Positions 40,323 through 49,215 of a stretch of DNA of 64,000 bases are shown piece after piece; positions within the stretch are counted from its first letter, which is position 1, and the number at the start of each line of letters is the position of its first letter. The stretch is from contig OZ250159.1 of the NCBI GenBank assembly GCA_965237785.1, positions 2,976,001-3,040,000 of the forward strand, written 5' to 3'. The notes under the pieces were generated by a model, which did no database searches, was not told the DNA's origin, and worked only from the letters and a program-made list of their open reading frames with translations. The DNA is from UBA6522 sp965237785 (lineage in GTDB: Bacteria; Pseudomonadota; Gammaproteobacteria; Steroidobacterales; Rariloculaceae). Both the position numbers and the translations under genes were made by a program.

Positions 40323-41057
40323 TCACGGATTTGGCCCGTGTGAATAACCCTGCTCCAACGCTGACATCGCATCCTTGATGGACCTGTCGAGCAACGCCTC
40401 CATTTCGAACCGGGCCCGTTTTGGGTCACGGTTGCGAATCCCCAGGTAGACGGCCTTGTGGCTTTCCAATGCCGCGGAAAAAGCACTGGGCATCGAGCTG
40501 CTGAGGCTGAAGGAACTGATCAGGGCCGTCTCGATCATCATGCCTAGCGTGACCATGAATTCGTTGCCGGTCCCATTCAGAATTGACAGGTGGAAGCGAA
40601 GGTCCGTGGTCAGCATCTCGTCCGTGTCCGGCGCGGCCTGCTCCATGGAATAGTAGGCGGCTTCGATTTCGGCAAGTTGCTCGTCGGTCCGGCGTTCGGC
40701 CGTCATTGCCGCGGCGCTGGGCTCGACGACCCGGCGCATCTCGAACAGCGATTGAAGAAACTGCGCGGATGGCTTGGCGGCAAAACACCAGTCCAGCACG
40801 TCCGGGTCCAGCATGTTCCAATCCTTTCTGGCCCGGACTCGGGTGCCGACTTTCTGGCGGGACTCGATCAGTCCTTTCGCGGTCAGTACTTTGAACGCCT
40901 CCCGGAGGGCCGTGCGCGAAACGTCCATTTCCTGCCCGACGGAAGCGTCGGAAGGCAGCAGAGCCCCGGGTTCGTACATCCCGCCGACGATCCTCTTGCC
41001 AAGTTCGTGGGCGACGCGGCCGTAACGAGAGCGTTTGGTGAATTTCCTGTTATCCAT
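40323..41057 (-). CDS. GntR/FadR-family transcriptional regulator
   Basis: From the ATG at 41057 (MDNRKFTKRS) the protein has 244 residues. The N-terminal winged helix-turn-helix (about residues 11-70) contains YEPGALLPSDASVGQEMDVSRTALREAFKVL (split as YEPGALLPSDASVGQ and SRTALREAFKVL), typical of GntR. The C-terminal all-helical FCD domain has FEMRRVVEPSAAAMTAER, the D-x3-H ligand segment TTDLRFHLSIL and SHKAVYLGIRN, consistent with a metal and a carboxylate ligand. Such regulators often sense sugar acids. It is divergent from the dehydratase operon, 98 bp away, and an inverted repeat lies in between. It is likely the repressor of the operon. Confidence 0.92.
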   Translation of the reverse strand: MDNRKFTKRSRYGRVAHELGKRIVGGMYEPGALLPSDASVGQEMDVSRTALREAFKVLTAKGLIESRQKVGTRVRARKDWNMLDPDVLDWCFAAKPSAQFLQSLFEMRRVVEPSAAAMTAERRTDEQLAEIEAAYYSMEQAAPDTDEMLTTDLRFHLSILNGTGNEFMVTLGMMIETALISSFSLSSSMPSAFSAALESHKAVYLGIRNRDPKRARFEMEALLDRSIKDAMSALEQGYSHGPNP

Positions 41058-41094
41058 AGGACCATCCCAACCATCGCAGTTCCATATACGGTAT

Positions 41095-41111
41095 CTTGAC
41101 GCCATGTCAAG
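41095..41111. promoter_or_regulatory. GntR-type operator candidate CTTGAC-GCCAT-GTCAAG
   Basis: Six-base perfect inverted arms with a five-base spacer, midway between the divergent GntR gene and the dehydratase gene. Size and symmetry suit FadR-type GntR dimers. It sits just upstream of an AT-rich run (41130-41145) that could hold the -10 of the dehydratase promoter. Confidence 0.5.
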
Positions 41112-41155
41112 TAGCCAGTAACTTCAATTATATTATTATATGAGTTAACAGCGGT

Positions 41156-42883
41156 TTGAAGAAGAAACGGCAAAGGCGATCTCAAGCCTGGTTCGGCGGT
41201 GACGGCAAATCCGGTGTCATGCACCGAAGCTGGATGAGAAACCAGGGCTTGCCGGACGATACGTTCGATGGACGTCCGGTCATCGGCATCTGCAACACCT
41301 GGTCTGAACTCACACCCTGCAACGCGCATTTCCGCGTCATCGCCGAGAAAGTGAAGATCGGTGTCTACCAGGCCGGCGGCATTCCCGTGGAGTTTCCCGT
41401 GATGTCGCTGGGCGAATCCAACCTGCGCCCCACCGCCATGCTGTTTCGAAACCTCGCCAGCATGGACGTTGAAGAATCCATCCGTGGCAACCCCCTGGAT
41501 GGCGTGGTCTTGCTGGTGGGCTGCGACAAGACGACGCCGGCGTTGATGATGGGCGCCGCCAGTTGCGATTTGCCGACCATCGCGGTTTCCGGGGGGCCGA
41601 TGCTGAACGGAAAATTCCAGGGGCGGGAAATCGGGTCCGGAACGGCAATCTGGCAATTCTCCGAGATGATCAAGGCCGGAGAGATCACGGCCGGACAACT
41701 GCGTGAGATGGAAGCCGGAATGTCTCGCAGCGCGGGGAGCTGCATGACCATGGGCACGGCATCCACGATGGCGAGCATGGTAGAAGCGCTCGGGATGGGG
41801 CTGCCGAACAACGCTGCAATTCCGGCTGTCGATTCCAGGCGACTGGTTCTGTCGCAGCTCGCCGGTCGACGAATCGTGGCCATGGTCGAAGAGGACCTGC
41901 GGCCTTCGAACATCCTTACGCGAAAGGCGTTCGAGAATGCCATCTGCGTCAACGCTGCGATCGGTGGATCGACCAACGCGGTACTGCACTTGTTGGCGCT
42001 GGCCGGGCGCGTGGGAGTGGAGCTGTCCCTGGATGATTGGGATCGGCTGGGCCGCGACGTGCCGACCATCGTCAATCTCCAGCCGTCAGGCAAATACCTG
42101 ATGGAGGACTTCTTCTACGCGGGTGGGCTGCCGGCCGTCATTCGGCAGTTGGATTCAGCCGGAATGCTCCACGCCGACGCAGCGACGGCGAACGGGCGAT
42201 CCCTTCGCGAAAACTCAAGGGATGCCGTCAATCACAACGAGGATGTCATCCGGCCTTTCGAAAAGCCGTTGGTGAGGGACGGAGGCATTGCCGTGTTGCG
42301 AGGCAACCTGGCGCCGAACGGAGCGGTCATCAAGCCGTCGGCCGCTTCGCCGGAGTTGATGGTCCATCGCGGTCGAGCCGTCGTCTTCGAGAACATCGAG
42401 GACTATCGTGAGCGTGTCGGCGACCCCGAACTCGATATCGACGAAAGTTGCGTCATGGTACTGAAGAATTGCGGTCCCGTAGGCTATCCGGGGATGCCGG
42501 AGGTCGGCAACATGGGCTTGCCGCCGAAGGTGCTGAAGAAAGGCATCACGGACATGGTGAGAATTTCGGACGCACGCATGAGCGGTACGGCCTACGGTAC
42601 CGTCATCTTGCATGTGGCCCCGGAAGCCGCCGCAGGCGGGCCCCTGGCATTGGTGGCCGACGGCGACTTCATTGAGGTCGACGTGCCCGAGCGCAGAATC
42701 TGCCTGGACGTATGCGACGAAGTGCTTGAGCGACGAAGAGAAAATTGGAACGCACCGCCCGTTGCGGCCTCCGGCGGCTACCAGCAACTCTACCGCGAGA
42801 CGGTGCTGCAGGCGGACCGGGGCGTGGACCTGGACTTCCTGGTGGGCTCGCGTGGCCACGAGGTGCCGCGCGAGTCGCACTGA
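41156..42883 (+). CDS. IlvD/Edd-family sugar-acid dehydratase
   Basis: The 575-residue enzyme belongs to the Fe-S dehydratase family. The cysteines C46 (GICNTW), C123 (GCDKTTPA) and C196 (RSAGSCMTMGTASTM) match the cluster ligands. The N-terminal WFGGDGKSGVMHRSWMRNQG is the hallmark of pentonate/hexonate dehydratases such as L-arabonate or D-xylonate dehydratase rather than of IlvD proper. It would turn an aldonate into a 2-keto-3-deoxy acid. The only start giving the conserved N-terminus is TTG at 41156; the nearest upstream ATG is followed at once by a stop. It heads the operon dehydratase, SDR, SMP-30. Galactonate or arabonate as substrate is inferred from context. Confidence 0.9.
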   Translation: MKKKRQRRSQAWFGGDGKSGVMHRSWMRNQGLPDDTFDGRPVIGICNTWSELTPCNAHFRVIAEKVKIGVYQAGGIPVEFPVMSLGESNLRPTAMLFRNLASMDVEESIRGNPLDGVVLLVGCDKTTPALMMGAASCDLPTIAVSGGPMLNGKFQGREIGSGTAIWQFSEMIKAGEITAGQLREMEAGMSRSAGSCMTMGTASTMASMVEALGMGLPNNAAIPAVDSRRLVLSQLAGRRIVAMVEEDLRPSNILTRKAFENAICVNAAIGGSTNAVLHLLALAGRVGVELSLDDWDRLGRDVPTIVNLQPSGKYLMEDFFYAGGLPAVIRQLDSAGMLHADAATANGRSLRENSRDAVNHNEDVIRPFEKPLVRDGGIAVLRGNLAPNGAVIKPSAASPELMVHRGRAVVFENIEDYRERVGDPELDIDESCVMVLKNCGPVGYPGMPEVGNMGLPPKVLKKGITDMVRISDARMSGTAYGTVILHVAPEAAAGGPLALVADGDFIEVDVPERRICLDVCDEVLERRRENWNAPPVAASGGYQQLYRETVLQADRGVDLDFLVGSRGHEVPRESH

Positions 42884-42893
42884 GGGCAAGGCG

Positions 42894-43661
42894 ATGCTGA
42901 ACCGCGCCAGATATCCGAGTCTCGGCGGCAAGGTGGTTTTCATCACCGGCGGCGGGACTGGCATCGGCGAGTACCTTGTCAAGGCATTCTGCGATCAAGG
43001 CTCGGCCGTGGCCTTCGTCGACATCAAGGAAGCCGAGAGCCGTGAGTTGTGCGACGCGATTGAATCCCAATCGGGCAGCGGGCCGCTCTTCATCCCTTGC
43101 GACCTGAGGAATATCGAGGCGTTGCGCGCGGCAGTCGAAAAGACCGGGCAGGTATTGGGCAACATTTCGGTACTGCTGAACAATGCGGCGGACGACACCC
43201 GCCACGATTTCGATCGGGTAACTCCCGAGTACTGGGACGATCGAATGGCGGTCAATCTGCGCCATGCGTTTTTTGCGGCTCAGGCTGTGTACCCGCAAAT
43301 GAAGGCGCTGGGCCACGGCTCGATCATCAACTTCGGTTCCATGAGCTGGATGGCCAAGCAAGGCGGCATGCCGGGTTATACGACGGCCAAAGCGGCCCTG
43401 CACGGGATGACCCACGGTTTGGCGAGGGACTTCGGCGCCGACAACATTCGCGTCAACACCCTGGTGCCGGGCTGGGTCATGACACAGCGGCAACTCGACC
43501 ATTGGGTGGATGAAGAAACCGAGAAAACGATCCACGCCAACCAATGCCTGGCGCGGCGGCTGATGCCCGACGACATCGCCAACATGGCCATGTTCCTGTC
43601 GGCCGATGACAGCGCCATGATCACAGCGCAGTCGTTTATCGTCGACGGTGGGTGGGTTTGA
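42894..43661 (+). CDS. Short-chain dehydrogenase/reductase (probable sugar dehydrogenase)
   Basis: From the ATG at 42894 the product has 255 residues. It has the NAD(P)-binding GGGTGIG (19-25), NNAA after the fourth strand, the catalytic Ser in INFGSMSW and YxxxK in GYTTAKAAL. An acidic residue follows the second strand (FVDIKE), favouring NAD. In this operon it most likely oxidises an aldose to its lactone, the step before the SMP-30 lactonase. It ends in a TGA that overlaps the next gene, showing coupling. The upstream dehydratase stop is 11 bp away. Sugar specificity cannot be read. Confidence 0.92.
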   Translation: MLNRARYPSLGGKVVFITGGGTGIGEYLVKAFCDQGSAVAFVDIKEAESRELCDAIESQSGSGPLFIPCDLRNIEALRAAVEKTGQVLGNISVLLNNAADDTRHDFDRVTPEYWDDRMAVNLRHAFFAAQAVYPQMKALGHGSIINFGSMSWMAKQGGMPGYTTAKAALHGMTHGLARDFGADNIRVNTLVPGWVMTQRQLDHWVDEETEKTIHANQCLARRLMPDDIANMAMFLSADDSAMITAQSFIVDGGWV

Positions 43662-44536
43662 ACCCGGCGAGCACCTCCCGGTGCGTGTCGCGGGCCGGCG
43701 CGCTCCTTGGGGAGGGGCCGGTCTGGTCGGAAACCGAGAACGCCATTTTCTGGGTGGATATCAAGGGACGGCGCCTGCACCGATTCCGCCTGGACAGGCG
43801 CACCGGGACGCATTGGGATTTGCCTGAACGGATCTGTTGGGTCGCGGAGCGCGTAAACGGTGGTCTGATCGCCGGGCTCGACAGCGGTTTCGCGTTTATC
43901 GACACCGGCACGATGTCGATCGAGTCCATCGGACACCCCGAAAGGGATCGTCCCGAGAACCGGTTCAACGACGCCAAGGTGGATCGGCAGGGCCGCCTCT
44001 GGGCGGGGACCATGCACGATGCGGAAACCGAGCCCACCGGCGCGCTCTACTGCCTGGAACACGACCTCACCTGGAGCCGCCACGACGAAGGTTACGTCGT
44101 CACCAACGGCCCTGCGTTCAGCCCCGACGGCCGGATTCTGTACCACTGCTCGTCCGCCACCGGAGAAGTGTTCCGCTTCGATATCCGAGACGACGGTACG
44201 CTGTCGAACAAGCACCTGTTTATCCGAATGGGCGAGGAGGACGGCTACCCCGACGGGATAACCACCGATGCGGACGGGGGGCTCTGGGTAGCGCGCTGGC
44301 TGGGTTGGGGAATCAGCCGGTACCGGCCTGACGGACGCCTGGACCGGAAGATTTCCCTGCCGGTCGCTCGGGTCACCAGCATGACCTTTGCAGGACCGGG
44401 CCTGGATCGACTCTTCGTTACCACGGCTTCGATCGGGCTCAGCGCACGAGATCGCGACAACCAGCCGGAAGCCGGCGGGCTGTTTGAACTCCATCCGGAC
44501 CGCACGGGTCTACCCACGAACAAATTCAGGGGCTAG
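43652..44536 (+). CDS. SMP-30/gluconolactonase/LRE-family lactonase
   Basis: The 294-residue protein is a six-bladed propeller of the SMP-30 family: LGEGPVWSETENAIFWVDI with the metal-binding Glu at its start, RFNDAKVDRQGRLWAGTMH, TNGPAFSPDGRILY and PDGITTDADGGLWVARW with the catalytic Asp. It would open the sugar lactone made by the SDR. The start is a GTG at 43652 or TTG at 43658, both overlapping the end of the SDR gene. The gene completes the set dehydrogenase, lactonase, dehydratase, and it is the last gene of the operon before the TonB receptor. Confidence 0.92.
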   Translation: MGLNPASTSRCVSRAGALLGEGPVWSETENAIFWVDIKGRRLHRFRLDRRTGTHWDLPERICWVAERVNGGLIAGLDSGFAFIDTGTMSIESIGHPERDRPENRFNDAKVDRQGRLWAGTMHDAETEPTGALYCLEHDLTWSRHDEGYVVTNGPAFSPDGRILYHCSSATGEVFRFDIRDDGTLSNKHLFIRMGEEDGYPDGITTDADGGLWVARWLGWGISRYRPDGRLDRKISLPVARVTSMTFAGPGLDRLFVTTASIGLSARDRDNQPEAGGLFELHPDRTGLPTNKFRG

Positions 44537-44695
44537 TTCGCGGAGCTCACCGATCTCTTTCCGCGGCTGCGGTCTCCGTCGCGCTGGCGGGCCGGGCAAC
44601 CTCCATTTTCCGAGCAGAGTCGACCCACGACTCGTTTTGTAGCTCGCGAATAAAAAGTGTTATTGTATTATTTTATCGTACGGGGAGGGGAGGCA

Positions 44696-47503
44696 ATGAC
44701 ACAGCGTTGCATCGTACTGTTGTCGGTCGCGTCGGCGATGACCCATGGCCCGTTCGCCCTGGGGCAGGAGGCCGACGGCGCGGGTGGAGCCGAGATCGAG
44801 GAAATCGTGGTAACCGCGAGCAAACGCGGCGCGACATCGGTAATGATAACGCCCATTCCGGTATCGGTGGTTTCCGCTGAAATTCTGCGGAACGCGAAAA
44901 TCACCAATGTCGCGACGTTGGGCAAGCAAGTGCCGAACTTGCATGTCGGCGACGAAACCAGGCTCGAACGCGGCTCATTGAACATCTCCGTCCGCGGGAT
45001 ATCCTCCTCCAATACCAGCGAAACCGGTGACCCGAATGTAGGGTTTCATGTGGACGGCATTTATGTCAGCCGTGCCAATGCGGTAGGGTCGCTGCTGTTC
45101 GACGTGGACCGGGTCGAGGTGCTGCGGGGGCCACAGGGAACCACTTTCGGACGTAACGCCACCATCGGGGTCATCGACGTGATCACCAGCAAGCCGGACG
45201 TGGAAGCGTTCTCCGGCAGCGTGGAACTCGAGGCCGGCAGTTACAGCGACAGCGTGGTACGCGGCGTGTTAAACGTGCCCGTCAGCGACCGCTTCGCCCT
45301 GCGCGCGACGGCTATGAGACAGACGCGCGATACCTTTCAGAACGTGACTCTGAACGATCTATCGGAGGTGGACCCGTGGATCGCCGAGCCCTATGGAGGG
45401 TATCCGGACTGGGTCGGGGTTCCAGACCCCTACTTCACCGACCTGGGACTTCCGCCTAACGACCGCTCGGATCACTACAGCCGCCAGGCCTACCGCGCCT
45501 ACGGCGAGAGCTTCGGCGGCAGCATCGACGACTACGGCGCGATCGATCACTGGGCACTTCGAATCGGCGCGCTGTGGGAAGCGTCGGACAACCTGACCTG
45601 GAACCTGAGTTGGGAGGATTATCGGAATGATGCCCCCTGGGCCGCAGGGTCGGTGGTGTGCGAGGCCGACCTGTGCGGCAAGTACCCGGCCTACCGCGGG
45701 CAGGAACAGCGCTCCGGGCCATTCAGCCCCAGGGTGAACGGGCCAGGGTTTCTGGATCAGTCCAACAGCATGCTGCGTTCAACGATCGAATATGCCGTGC
45801 CCGACAGGGTTTCGGTGAAATGGAACTATGGCGATTCCACGTACGCGCACGACCTGTTCCTGGACGTGGGCCGGGGCAGCGGGGAATTCGACATCTACTT
45901 CGACGACGATTGGGAAACCATGTCACGGTCCCACGAGATTCAACTTACCTCCCTGCATGGGGGCCGGGTTCAGTGGATTGCCGGTTTTTTCGATTTCAGG
46001 GAACAGACCACGCTGGCCCTGGCTTCGGGCTTCCAGCCCTATGGATGGAACGGGTTTCTCATCGAGGACCTGACTTCGGAATCTCAGGCAGTTTACGCCG
46101 ACATGGCCTTTGCCGTAAGCGACGCGCTGGAAGTGACCCTGGGCGGCCGCCGTACGTGGGATTCCAGATCGGGCGGAGACAGTCTGACCTTCGCCTCCGA
46201 CGGTTCAATCCGGGTCTACCCCCAATATCCGGCGCCCAACTATCTGCCCGTCTACGATCCGGCGCAGGACCCGATACTTCACACCGACTGGCTCGCCTTC
46301 GCCAGGCAACCCGGAAACTGGTGGGACAATGCGAGACCGGTTGCCGAATCCGGCGATTATTTCGGAGCGTTCTACGACACGTTCAATGTCTACCCGGCCG
46401 ATGGGCCCGAGTCGGAGTACGACTACGACGATTTCAAGCTCGGGCTGAATTACCGGGTTGACGGGAACACCTTTGCGTACGCGTCCTTTGCCACCGGGCA
46501 CAAGGCGGGAGGTTCGTCCCGCGGTTCCACGTATGTCAGGCGTCTCGGCCGATCGCTGCCGCGGACCTACGGGCCGGAGAGAGTCGAGGATTTCGAACTG
46601 GGGGGCAAGTGGTACCTGCTGGACGGCCGCCTGAGAGTTCAGGCCAACTACTTCTCGGCAGTGATGGAGGACAAGCAGGAGCAGGCCCAATTCGATTATG
46701 GCGATCGTTACTGCGACCTGAACGGCGACGGCGACCACGCCGACGCGGGCGAACGGGAGGAAGGATGCGGTGCCGATGGCCCGCTTATCGTCGACGTCCC
46801 GCCGCAAACGCCGCCCGCCGTGTTGCCGCCCGGGCACGCGGTGGACGACTACGAGTTCCCGAATCAGATCGAGTCGCAGATTGTGACCAACGCGGCGCAG
46901 GTCGACTTTAGCGGCCTGGAGGTCGATTTCGCTTGGGATATCGCTCTCGCTGACCACCTGTCCGGTTATTTCACCTGGCTGGAAAACAGCATCGACGGCT
47001 GGGCGACGGACGATCTCTACCATAGCGTCACGCGCTACCACGGTGCATCGCAAGGGCAGTTCAGAAACGTTTCCCTGGACGGTAACGCCTACAGTTTTGC
47101 GCCACAGTTCAGCCTCACGCTGAATTACAGCCACGACTTCCAACTGCGGGACGGCTCGACCTTGACGCCCTGGTTGTCCCTGACATGGTATGACGACTAC
47201 TACCTGACGCCGTTCAACTACGGTCGAATCACCAGGGATGCAAACGGCGATCCGGTACGCGATTACGGAGTGAGCGCGAGCGGGGTCCCGATTCCAAGAA
47301 CCGGCGATGTGACGCAGCTAGGCAATGATTTTGTCGAAGCCCACGCAAACGTCGATCTTTGGGTCAGTTGGGAGGCGGGCAACGGCAACTGGAGCGTATC
47401 GGGCTGGGTGACCAATCTCACCGACGAAGACGTGCCCACCGGTTTGGCCCCCACCTACAGTCTGCCCCGCACTTACGGAGCGAAAATCGGTTATAACTTT
47501 TGA
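44696..47503 (+). CDS. TonB-dependent outer-membrane receptor
   Basis: From the ATG at 44696, preceded by GGGGAGGGGAGG, the product has 935 residues. It has a signal peptide ending near ALGQ, the TonB-box-like IEEIVVTASKR, and a plug domain with ISVRGISSSNT, DGIYVSRA and VEVLRGPQGTTFGRNATIGVI. A long barrel ends in a Phe-terminated strand (TYGAKIGYNF). A calcium-like insert, DLNGDGDHADAGE, in an extracellular loop is notable. It would import a product of the locus, for example galactosyl oligosaccharides. Its promoter is probably in 44537-44695, an AT-rich gap. It is unlike the receptor at 7085 in plug wording, so the two differ in lineage. Confidence 0.93.
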   Translation: MTQRCIVLLSVASAMTHGPFALGQEADGAGGAEIEEIVVTASKRGATSVMITPIPVSVVSAEILRNAKITNVATLGKQVPNLHVGDETRLERGSLNISVRGISSSNTSETGDPNVGFHVDGIYVSRANAVGSLLFDVDRVEVLRGPQGTTFGRNATIGVIDVITSKPDVEAFSGSVELEAGSYSDSVVRGVLNVPVSDRFALRATAMRQTRDTFQNVTLNDLSEVDPWIAEPYGGYPDWVGVPDPYFTDLGLPPNDRSDHYSRQAYRAYGESFGGSIDDYGAIDHWALRIGALWEASDNLTWNLSWEDYRNDAPWAAGSVVCEADLCGKYPAYRGQEQRSGPFSPRVNGPGFLDQSNSMLRSTIEYAVPDRVSVKWNYGDSTYAHDLFLDVGRGSGEFDIYFDDDWETMSRSHEIQLTSLHGGRVQWIAGFFDFREQTTLALASGFQPYGWNGFLIEDLTSESQAVYADMAFAVSDALEVTLGGRRTWDSRSGGDSLTFASDGSIRVYPQYPAPNYLPVYDPAQDPILHTDWLAFARQPGNWWDNARPVAESGDYFGAFYDTFNVYPADGPESEYDYDDFKLGLNYRVDGNTFAYASFATGHKAGGSSRGSTYVRRLGRSLPRTYGPERVEDFELGGKWYLLDGRLRVQANYFSAVMEDKQEQAQFDYGDRYCDLNGDGDHADAGEREEGCGADGPLIVDVPPQTPPAVLPPGHAVDDYEFPNQIESQIVTNAAQVDFSGLEVDFAWDIALADHLSGYFTWLENSIDGWATDDLYHSVTRYHGASQGQFRNVSLDGNAYSFAPQFSLTLNYSHDFQLRDGSTLTPWLSLTWYDDYYLTPFNYGRITRDANGDPVRDYGVSASGVPIPRTGDVTQLGNDFVEAHANVDLWVSWEAGNGNWSVSGWVTNLTDEDVPTGLAPTYSLPRTYGAKIGYNF

Positions 47504-47584
47504 CACGATCCGGTCGTGAATGGCGACAGTGCCGCCGGCGATCGGCGGTCGTTGGAAGTAGCGAGCGTATCGCTGCTATCGCTC

Positions 47585-49201
47585 ATGAGCGATCGAGTGT
47601 TCATCATGTTGTCGTCACCCGGCTTGCTGCGACCATTTTTCCTGGGTTCGGCCCTGATGGCGGGTTGCGCGGGCGCTCCGCGGGACGACTCCAGCCAAAC
47701 CGAAGATCCGAGCGGATCGCGATATTTCGTGGACTGCGGCGCAACGGTTTCGGGCGACGGCTCGGAGTCAAGGCCGTGGCGCAGCCTGGCCGCCGTCAAT
47801 GAGTATCCGTTTGCAGCGGGCGAGAGCCTGCTTTTCAAGCGGGCCATGACTTGCGAGGGGTCGTTGAATCCGCGCGGTTCCGGCGCCGCCGGGGCGCCCG
47901 TGGCGATCGACAGCTACGGCAGCGGGGCGCTGCCGGTCATCGACGCCGGCGCAAGCGAGTACGCGATCAAGCTGGCCAACCAGTCATACTGGGACATACG
48001 CAATATCGAGACAACCGGCGGCACGCGATATGGGATTTTTGCGACGGTCGATGACGGCGTGAGTGAACATATCCATTTGCGGAACGTTGTCGTTCACGAC
48101 GTGTACGGCGAACCCCCGGACAGCAAGAACACCGGGCTGGTAGTGATAAGCCCCACTCACGACGAGGAAAACTCGGCCAGGGCGCGATTCAACGACGTCG
48201 TGCTGGACAACGTGACCGCCTACAACACCAACCAGTGGGCCGGCATTCTGGTCGGTACCGGCACCGCGGCGGACGGATGGGCCTCGAACGTGGAATTGCG
48301 CAGCAGCAACGTCACCGTGCGCGACTCCACGGTCCATGACACTTATGGCGACGGCATTGTTCTATTTGCGGTGAACAACGGATTAATCGAGCATAGCGTT
48401 GCGTACCGAACCGGGCTTGAGCCGACGCAGACCATTGGCACACCCAATGCAATATGGACCTGGAGTTGCATGGACTGCACGGTGCAGTACAACGAAGCCT
48501 TCGACAACCACTCGCCCGGGGTGGACGGTGGGGCCTTCGATATCGATTGGGGCAGCACGAACACCATCGTTCAATACAATTACGGACACCACAACGCCGC
48601 CTACTGCGTGGCGATTTTCGGCGCCGCGGGGCTGATCACCGCCAACAGCATTGTGCGTTACAACATCTGCGCCTTCAACGGCGTTGAGGCCGACCGGCAG
48701 AACAAGGAAATCGAGATCGCCACCTGGGACGGCGGCATGATCGATGGATTGCAGATCTACAACAACACCATCCATACCAGCCACGGCGTGTTCAACAGCG
48801 ACTTCCACAGCGGCGGTTTCACCGGCAGCCTGCCCCGTTTCTTCAAGAACAACATCGTCTATGTCGATACCGCATACGCGGGCGAGGCGGGGCCGCTGTT
48901 CGAGGAGATCGAAGGCCTGGGACGCGATCACAACCTCTATATCTACCCCGACAGCCGCTGGAGAAGCGGCGAAGCGAACAGCGTGCATGTGGACCTGCAA
49001 CTCGAGCGGTTCATGGGCGATGCTGCGGCGCAGGGACCCGGGCGCTTCGCGTTGCAGCCCGGTTCACCGGCGATCGACGCGGCCATCGACGTATGCGCCG
49101 GTCTTGAGGGTTGCGACATGGGCGGGAGGGATTTTTTCGGCACGGTGGCGCCGCAAGGCGACGGCTACGATATTGGCGCCTACGAAGCGAATTTCCGATA
49201 G
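47585..49201 (+). CDS. Right-handed parallel beta-helix lipoprotein
   Basis: The product of about 538 residues has a lipoprotein-type signal (FFLGSALMAGCAG, Cys as likely lipid site). Repeating short Asn- and Ile-rich strands follow (NQSYWDIRNIE, VRDSTVHDTYGDGIVLF, IVQYNYGHHN, IVRYNICAFNG), typical of right-handed beta-helix proteins such as pectate lyases and polysaccharide epimerases. No canonical pectate lyase active site is evident. It lies between the TonB receptor and the GH42 enzyme, so a surface-bound glycan lyase or glycan-binding role is likely. Start is uncertain: ATG at 47585 or 47606; a GTG at 47516 gives a poor leader. Confidence 0.8.
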   Translation: MSDRVFIMLSSPGLLRPFFLGSALMAGCAGAPRDDSSQTEDPSGSRYFVDCGATVSGDGSESRPWRSLAAVNEYPFAAGESLLFKRAMTCEGSLNPRGSGAAGAPVAIDSYGSGALPVIDAGASEYAIKLANQSYWDIRNIETTGGTRYGIFATVDDGVSEHIHLRNVVVHDVYGEPPDSKNTGLVVISPTHDEENSARARFNDVVLDNVTAYNTNQWAGILVGTGTAADGWASNVELRSSNVTVRDSTVHDTYGDGIVLFAVNNGLIEHSVAYRTGLEPTQTIGTPNAIWTWSCMDCTVQYNEAFDNHSPGVDGGAFDIDWGSTNTIVQYNYGHHNAAYCVAIFGAAGLITANSIVRYNICAFNGVEADRQNKEIEIATWDGGMIDGLQIYNNTIHTSHGVFNSDFHSGGFTGSLPRFFKNNIVYVDTAYAGEAGPLFEEIEGLGRDHNLYIYPDSRWRSGEANSVHVDLQLERFMGDAAAQGPGRFALQPGSPAIDAAIDVCAGLEGCDMGGRDFFGTVAPQGDGYDIGAYEANFR

Positions 49202-49215
49202 TGGGCAGCGTCGGC

